Shown here: piece by piece, positions 58,253 through 64,000 of the stretch | Position numbering within the stretch: position 1 is the stretch's first letter | How the letters are laid out: the number at the start of each line of letters is the position of its first letter | NCBI GenBank assembly: GCA_015501055.1 | Contig: JADNYV010000020.1 | Location: 186,001 to 250,000 of the forward strand | Direction of reading: 5' to 3' | From: Mucidula mucida | Lineage: Eukaryota; Basidiomycota; Agaricomycetes; Agaricales; Physalacriaceae | DNA length: 64,000 nucleotides | The notes under the pieces: generated by a model | Seen by the model: only the letters and a program-made list of their open reading frames with translations | Told to the model about the DNA's origin: nothing | Database searches by the model: none | Position numbers and translations under genes: made by a program

Positions 58253-58495
58253 ATGAACATGTCCACTATCATCACCTCATTCCCGAATGGCATCGAGTGG
58301 GCTACCACAAATGTGGCGTCGTCAGCTTCTGTCGTGGATGATAACCGGGAGGAGGAGGTTGAACCAAGAGAGCGACGAGACTCTGTGAAGACGCTTCACA
58401 AAAAGAAGAGCTCCTTCTCTTTACGCGACGATTACCACCATGCTGCCAAGCTTGAACCGTTAGAGAGCACATTCCATGAGTCTGGCAAGCTCTGA
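58253..58495 (+). CDS. Small hydrophilic protein, 80 aa, unknown function
   Basis: A single open frame beginning MNMSTIITSFPNGIEWATTN, followed by an acidic and then basic part (DDNREEEVEPRERRDSVKTL, HKKKSSFSLRDDYHHAAKLE). There is no signal peptide or membrane span. Support comes from the well-placed TATA box, the leader context and the charged, non-random composition. A second ATG two codons in is also possible as start. No family is recognised. Confidence 0.5.
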   Translation: MNMSTIITSFPNGIEWATTNVASSASVVDDNREEEVEPRERRDSVKTLHKKKSSFSLRDDYHHAAKLEPLESTFHESGKL

Positions 58496-58795
58496 TCGCT
58501 TTCCCGATGTCTGTAACGAAGTACGTCCTTTGTTCTCTTAAACTACCCCTCTTCTCATATATTGTTTAGCACTCCACGACATTAACGGTCACACTGTATT
58601 TCTATTCATCTTGCATTGTGGTTTTGGCCCATGGGCGGACACGTTATACTTTATATGGATAAACTATGCTCACTTTCTTATGATACCAGTATTGGTTGTA
58701 TATCATTGGGTGTATATGCTGGATAGACAATTTCTTGACGCGACACACAACGTTTGAAATGTGACAAGGAATCAAAGCTGTTCTTCTCATGCGGG

Positions 58796-59930
58796 CTCAT
58801 CCAGTTCAGTATCGGGAGTCACCGGTTTGGCCGAGTACGGGGAACCGTCGCTATTCCAACTGGCACTAGAGACATTGCTAGATCCAGTGTTGCGAGGGTA
58901 TAATACGTGCATGTGAACATTGGTGTGGCGCGCTCCATCACAATTTAGATTTTGAAGACGCGTGAAAATCCTAGTGGAGCGTTCTTGGGTACTCCTAAGT
59001 CCCTCGCGTCTGATCCATCTTCTCTTGTGAAGTAACCATTGTTTGAACTGTCCCTAAAGCCATGGTCTGAGAAATTAATTTTCACGTATTCGCGACCCAT
59101 TCGCAATGGTAAATACAGGCTCTGAATACTTGAGGTGGACCCAGTAAGCTCCAGGAGTCCAAGCTGCCAGCACAGTTCGACGCAGAATACATCAGATCAC
59201 CACTATGAAATTACTCCATAACCCTCGTTGATATTGGCACCCAGTCGTACGTAGGCGTGGCTATCTTGCCAACCTTGTCAACCGTTGTCGCACTCGTCAT
59301 CTCGCTTCATTAGACGTGTCAAATTGGGGTGTCGTAGGTAGAATCGAGATGGTCCTATGCGATCCACAGACATTGATCTGGGGAAAAAAGAGTCAGCGAC
59401 AGATCGGACACTGGTCGCCATCCCAGCTAGAATAGGACAAGGTAGGTGGAGTTCAAGAACAGGAGGGCAGTATCGATCGACCAAACGTCGCGGTTAGGAA
59501 TAGTGATCCGAGCTTTAATTGCACGAAATTCAAAATACTATCGGGACACTCATTGCCGAGCCCTTCAGAGCATGCAGAAGCTGATTGTCGAACGTATTGC
59601 TGTTCCGGCTGAGTAGGATCTAGGAAAGGATGCCGTACCATCGGCTACGCGTGTAATATCAAGGGCACATATCTTAGGTTGCTTCATCAGTTTTCGAATG
59701 AGCACCGCGACGCGTTATTCATACCGGTGAATCTCCTAGGATAAGCATAATTAACTCATGATAGCCTTAGGGCGACGGAGGACATTTTTTTTTAGTCCGA
59801 AAGACCTACAAATATCGCAACAGTCCAAGCAATTTTGGACGACGCCTCCTTCAACTCCTCGATTGTCGCACCTCGCGCGATCTGGATATCGGTCCAGGTA
59901 GTCGTAGTCAAGTCTGGAGCGTGAGTTCAG
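58796..59930 (-). pseudogene. Probable gene relic or unresolved gene
   Basis: Minus-strand pieces look like protein. There is DLTTTTWTDIQIARGATIEE near 59.87 kb, then FYLRHPNLTRLMKRDDE near 59.3 kb (LRR-like). VELCWQLGLLELTGSTSSIQ and YVKINFSDHGFRDSSNNGYF lie near 59.1 kb. CDGARHTNVHMHVLYPRNTG and YSAKPVTPDTELDEPA end at a TGA near 58.79 kb. The last two blocks are in different frames with no room for a normal intron between them, so at least one frameshift exists. I cannot assign a family. Confidence 0.35.
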
Positions 59931-60244
59931 CACACGAACACGAACAGTAATAGCCCACGTGAACGTTGACCTATGTCAATGGTCTCGGCCTGCGAAATAG
60001 ACGAATAAGACTCGGCAGAGGCCTTTATAGGATTGGTGAAAGATTGAGCTATCAGGTGGTGCCAGTCCAGCTTGAGAATTCCAAGCATACGAAGCACGAG
60101 TGTGATATGTATGTAGGAAGCATCGAGTGGCCTGTCCGTAAATCCTGCTCGGAAGGATTTGAGCTACAGTGCATTCCCGGATTGTCCTGGCTCCATATCC
60201 CCAGCGCGACAGCACCAGTTGACCCCGGCTCTCAGTGTTCCAAG

Positions 60245-60317
60245 CTAGCCAGGTAACCGATGCCTACTATATGAGCAAGCGTCGAGCTCATACAGTAGGC
60301 ATCGGTTACCTGGCTAG
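60245..60317. repeat. 32-bp near-perfect inverted repeat (long hairpin)
   Basis: Arm 1 is 60245-60276 (starts CTAGCCAGGTAACCGATGCC) and arm 2 is 60286-60317 (ends GGTTACCTGGCTAG). They pair over 32 bases with one mismatch (A against C at 60269/60293, next to the middle), and the loop is 9 nt. It lies 268 bp beyond the stop of the F-box gene at 60585, so it may be in or beyond that gene's 3' UTR. No flanking target duplication was noticed. Confidence 0.9.
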
Positions 60318-60584
60318 TCCCAAGCCTGAGCACAAATGACTTGCGCGCAAGCGGAAGAAGCGGGGGAAGCGTATAGTATACGTGATGGATACTGACAGAG
60401 ACGCCATGTGCGAGAAAGTGAAGCTTAAAACGATAGATGAATGATGAGAACTGTAACAGATAACTCGTGGGAATGTGGTAAGAAGGGAAGATAGAAAACA
60501 AACCATCCGAGCAAAATCTGGGCGGGGTACGTTTCTTCATCGAAGACAAGAACCATCAGGAAAAAAAAACATTCCAAAGCTACT

Positions 60585-62233
60585 CTAATACCAAGGATCA
60601 AACGCGTACTCGTCATAGTAATCATCCCCGTCATACATACTTTCAGAATCCTCGTCAGACATATCAGGGTCCACCTCCTGATGATCCCATTCCATCTTCC
60701 CAACGAGTGGTTCAAGAAGAAGAACATCTTCATGGTACAACCCCACACAACATTCCATCTTCAATAAGCGCAGCCTGGCTTTGCGGCTGCCGCGAAACTG
60801 AAGCGTGGCCTTCAAATCGTCTACGCCATCAGAAAACTCCGTGTCAACAATGCTGAGTTCACGCAGATTCGGGAACTGGACACTTTCTGTCCCGTCGTCG
60901 TGGTTCTTTGGGGTACCAAGCGCTTTGATGAAATTGTCCGCAGCGCGCTCCATTTCAAGCGACTTCAGCTGTTGACATGCTTCGAAGACACCAAAGGACG
61001 CCAACCCACAACCACGGCATCCAAGTGGATTCGAAGATTCCGAATCCGAGAGAGGGGAAAAGCATCTCCAATCGTCTGTAGAACGCTCTTGTAGCTGGCC
61101 AATCCCCTATCCCAGGTCATCACCAGCTGGAAAGGTGAGTCGACATAAGGACCCTGATTCGGCCAAAATCGTACTCGAAGGCTGTTGCTAAAACTGACCG
61201 AATCAAGGGAGAACATGTTCATTGAACGATCGAGAACTCTCGTCGAATCGACGCCACACTCATTGAGAGCACTGAGGAACGGACCAAAGTCGTGGGGTGT
61301 ACATGATGATGTTGTCGCGTAGACAGACATATCGATGACCACGTCGCTTGGGAAAGACAAGTGTAGGAGGAGTTTAGTAGCAGGCACGACGCCAGAATGA
61401 AGATGCAGACGAGAGAGATGCGCAAGAGTGATGAGGTGTTGCGAACGTGACAGTGTAGTGTACGTCGCTGCATCCATGCTCTCGAGTATACCGTGCAGGT
61501 GGAGCACTTCAAGCATGGGTGTATTGCTCAAGGCGGTTGTCACTTCGGCTATGTTAGCAGGATGTGATGTCGGGCCCTTCAACTCGAGATGAGTGAGGCC
61601 TTTCAATATACCTGAATTCCATGTCAAGTGACATTGCTTGAGCTCGAGATGGCGCAGGCGGGGAGTATCTCCACCAAGGAAATCATCAGGTAGTGAGACG
61701 CTCTGCCCAGGGATGCCCGAGTAGGATGCAGAATTATTGTACTCAAGAGTCAAGGTGTGCAGATTAGGCGCAGGTTGGTTGAGTGATTTCGTCAACGTTG
61801 AAAAGTCGCCGCGTAGACGCAGCTCGACGGTACGCCCAATGTGCTCCAACGCAGTCGACACTGTCTTGAGCATCCTGTTAAGCCGCCAATGGTCGAGCAC
61901 GTGCAGAGTCAGCGGCGCCTCCATGGACCTTTGGAGCATTTCATTCGTCCATCGCGACGGGCGCTCAAAAGTGATGTAACTCCACATTGCAGGGCATTTC
62001 AAAGCTGCCGCGCGCCATTGGGAGCAGACGTGCGTTACTGCCATCCAGAGCGGAGGACACGTCGTGTATGTGGTGAGAATGAAGATTTGGCAGAGGACTT
62101 CAACGGGAAGGCGGGATATGGGAGCAAGCATGTTTCGCTGAAATTTGAGAACCCGCACAGCGCTCTCATACTGCGCGATTTGCGCGTCAATTTCGTCTAA
62201 TCCTGTACTCCTGGGAGCTTCCAAGTCGTCCAT
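60585..62233 (-). pseudogene. F-box protein gene, one-base frameshift near C-terminus
   Basis: Basidiomycete-type F-box protein. It starts MDDLEAPRSTGLDEIDAQIA, with a helix AQYESAVRVLKFQRNMLAPI, then the F-box (RLPVEVLCQIFILTTYTTCP, VCSQWRAAALKCPAMWSYI). Leucine-rich repeat-like sequence follows (LHTLTLEYNN, RLRHLELKQCHL, GLTHLELKG, MLEVLHLHGIL, HLSRLHLHSGVV). After FPLSRIRNLRIHLDA the frame runs to a TGA at about 60965, but the neighbouring frame carries on at once as ASFGVFEACQQLKSLEMERA and ends in an acidic tail (MSDEDSESMYDGDDYYDEYA, FDPWY) at 60585. No intron of workable length joins them. It is either a real one-base indel or an assembly error. The tandem neighbour is its paralogue. 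SCF adaptor function is inferred from the F-box. Confidence 0.75.
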
Positions 62234-62463
62234 TAGAAACTGCTGGAATAGAATTGCTGTCAGGTTTCATTGAGCTGGGGCTTGAGCACATACGATATTG
62301 GTTCAAGTCTGTCAAAGTGGAGAATAGACTCGAAACAGGCCTCTATGCAGACCACCGTAAGTGATAAGAAAGAGGATAGTGGTGGATGCAGATGATGGTC
62401 AATATTGACGTGGCGCCGATCACGTTACGAAAGGGGTTGTATGGAGTCGCGTGTTTTAACAAT
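62234..62463. other. Spacer between tandem F-box paralogues
   Basis: 230 bp holding the promoter of one F-box gene and the 3' end of the next. Short for a promoter, consistent with a tandem duplication. Confidence 0.45.
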
Positions 62464-64000
62464 TCAGTACAGTGAAAATACATGTTTAGTACTGTCTGAG
62501 CCACTAGTGTCCTCATCCTCCGAAATGCTCTGTTCTATTCCGTCCCAGATCACCTCCTCTGCAAGGCCGGTTAAATTATCCACGTCTTCTTCGTACAAAG
62601 CAACACATTCCTCCAGTTGGAGAGTATGAAGCTTCATGCCGCGGGATACACGGGCAGCTAGAGTCTCGCACAGATGGTCCACGCCTAAAGGAAATTCGAC
62701 ATTTCGAATGCACAGTGTACGAAGGGCAGGAAAGGCTAAAGACGTGGTGCCAGCCTCACTAATTCGGCTATTATTGCGCTTCCTGGACGGGAGGCCTAGA
62801 GCACTGATGAAGTCGGCAGTAACATTATCCAAGGCCATGATTTCGACATTGTAACAGCGGCATAGCAGTTCCATAGAGGATGAATCTGTTTCAATGGTGG
62901 ACCGAAGTCAGAGTACTCGAATGCGTGAACAGGAAAGCATATCGCTTATGCTTTTCAAAGCCGACTCTCTCGGGGGAAAATCACCATCCCCTAGACAGTC
63001 GAGTTCCAAGGCGAGGAAAGGGGTGCTGTTGTAATTCCCATCGGGCCACGCCTGTATTCGTAGGTAGCTCGAGGATCCGATGGTGACCGAAAAGGTGTCG
63101 ATCGACCGATGAAGGAGCCGAGTCGAATGGTGCACGCACCCGTCGAGAGCAGAAAGGAATGGTGCGAAGCTGAAGTTGCAAAACGCGCTTCCCTCGACGG
63201 ATATGTCAACTTTGGTAGCCAAGGGAATTGAAAGGTGGCGGAGGAGGTCTGTAATGGCCATAACACCAGAGCCCATGCGAAGTTCCAATAATCGTGGAAG
63301 TTGCACGAGGTCGCGGAGGGGGACAAGGCAATCACTGTCGGTATTGGCAGTTTTCAGAGCATCGTAAAGCTCCAGGTTCTCAAGCAGTGGCATATTACCC
63401 AATACCGGTAACAATTCGTCAATGGAAGCGGCGCCATCCTCTCCCGGGCTCCTCACAACCAGGTGCGTTAGATTGTTCAACAGGGCTGAAGTCCAACCCA
63501 ATTGGCAGAATTTTATTGTCAGTTTCCGCAGAGAGGGGGCGTGGCCCGAAAGCAGATCGTCCGGAATGGACAGCCGAGTGCTCAGAGAAGGGACGGGAAT
63601 TTGGGTGAGGGTCAACACGCGAAGGAATGGTGCGGGTTGGTGTAGGGAGGCTAGTGTAGTTTGCATGTCGCCGAGAGGGCCAGACAGTGCGAGGTGTACA
63701 GTGCGTCCAATGTGGTTCAGCGCCTCTGTTACTGCGTTGCGCATCATCGGAGTACCATAAACCATGTTCGCATTAACGGTCAACGGTGCGTCCATGGACC
63801 GTTTAATCATCTCGTGCACCCATTCTGGCGCGCTCTTGAATGTGAGGGTGCTCCATAGGGCGGGGCAACCCAGTGCTGCGTGCCTCCACTGCGTACACAC
63901 ATGTGACACCTGTATCCATTGCGACTGTGTAGACTCGCGGGAGGTGAGAATGAAGATATGACAAAGGACCTCGACAGGAAGACGGGAGATAAGAGCGAGG
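62464..64000 (-). pseudogene. F-box paralogue with in-frame TGA, cut by window end
   Basis: The 5' end lies beyond the window; visible sequence opens in the F-box (LALISRLPVEVLCHIFILTS, then SHVCTQWRHAALGCPALWST). LRR-like blocks follow (LRVLTLTQIPV, SLRKLTIKFCQLGW, LNNLTHLVVRSP, LLENLELYDALK). After DMLSCSRIRVL there is a TGA at 62908-62910, and the same frame then continues LRSTIETDSSSMELLCRCYN, ADFISALGLPSRKRN, and LQLEECVALYEEDVDNL to a stop at 62464. The part after the TGA aligns with the C-terminal part of the neighbouring paralogue, so it was once translated. No intron removes the TGA in frame. Options are a nonsense mutation, stop readthrough, or a sequencing error. Confidence 0.75.

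Larger units (their letters stand above)
58496..60584. other. Interval with decayed coding pieces and a hairpin
   Basis: Two kilobases without a gene I can call complete. Minus-strand sequence at about 58.8-59.2 kb and 59.3-59.9 kb has coding-like stretches (listed separately). A 32-bp hairpin lies at 60245-60317. The rest shows only short frames. Confidence 0.45.

Noticed and set aside
1..64000. CRISPR array, operon or phage-like module
   Set aside because: The intron-rich genes show a fungal nuclear genome; no spaced direct repeats or prokaryotic gene order were seen.

Overview
The window looks like nuclear DNA of a filamentous basidiomycete, probably an Agaricomycete. Almost every protein gene is split by short GT-AG introns of about 47-60 nt, genes are dense on both strands, and the recognisable families (P450, RCC1 F-box, Con7-like zinc finger, tandem F-box/LRR-like genes, AA9 remnant, RNase H-bearing LINE) are typical of mushroom-forming fungi. 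No CRISPR array, prokaryotic operon or viral gene was seen.

Layout, left to right. 0.4-2.8 kb (-): microsomal cytochrome P450. 3.8-5.8 kb (-): Ser/Pro-rich protein of unknown function. 5.96-6.4 kb (+): small DUF202 membrane protein. 6.9-9.06 kb (+): methylenetetrahydrofolate reductase, tail to tail with an ELMO/CED-12 homologue (9.35-12.26 kb, -). 13.0-14.4 kb (-): secreted M28 aminopeptidase, divergent from a 694-aa protein with a PP1-docking-like motif (14.75-16.88 kb, +). 16.97-17.05 kb: intron-containing tRNA-Pro(AGG). 17.6-22.6 kb (-): two adjacent F-box genes, one with WD40 repeats (Cdc4/Pop1/Fbw7 type) and one with RCC1 repeats (Saf1 type). 22.6-25.4 kb: apparently non-coding. 25.4-27.2 kb (-): Con7-like C2H2 transcription factor. 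27.2-30.7 kb: only fragmentary coding signal. 30.7-33.4 kb (-): Arp8 of the INO80 remodeller. 34.1-35.4 kb (+): decayed AA9 lytic polysaccharide monooxygenase. 35.8-44.4 kb (-): complete TOR kinase, the largest gene. 45.4-47.6 kb (+): M20 amidohydrolase of PM20D2 type. 47.9-50.1 kb (-): J-domain cochaperone. 50.5-51.4 kb (-): low-complexity protein. 51.98-52.28 kb (+): 81-aa basic protein. 52.6-55.8 kb (-): unknown coiled-coil gene broken by a 5'-truncated LINE (53.15-54.90 kb, +). 56.2-57.8 kb (+): DUF676/Lpl1-Rog1-type lipase. 58.25-58.5 kb (+): small protein. 58.5-60.58 kb: decayed or unresolved coding pieces plus a strong 32-bp hairpin. 60.6-64 kb (-): two tandem F-box paralogues, each interrupted at a corresponding place near the C-terminus; the second runs off the window.

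The genes do not form a single pathway. Themes that recur are growth and chromatin control (TOR, Arp8, F-box/WD40, Con7-like factor), SCF-type protein turnover (four F-box genes), one-carbon metabolism (MTHFR) and hydrolases. The best supported unusual features are the LINE insertion with a 12-bp target-site duplication that splits an otherwise continuous exon, the paired C-terminal lesions in the tandem F-box genes, the long hairpin beside them, and the AA9 pseudogene. Nothing here proves a wholly new system. Exon boundaries were worked out by hand from frame continuity and splice consensus, so they are predictions.
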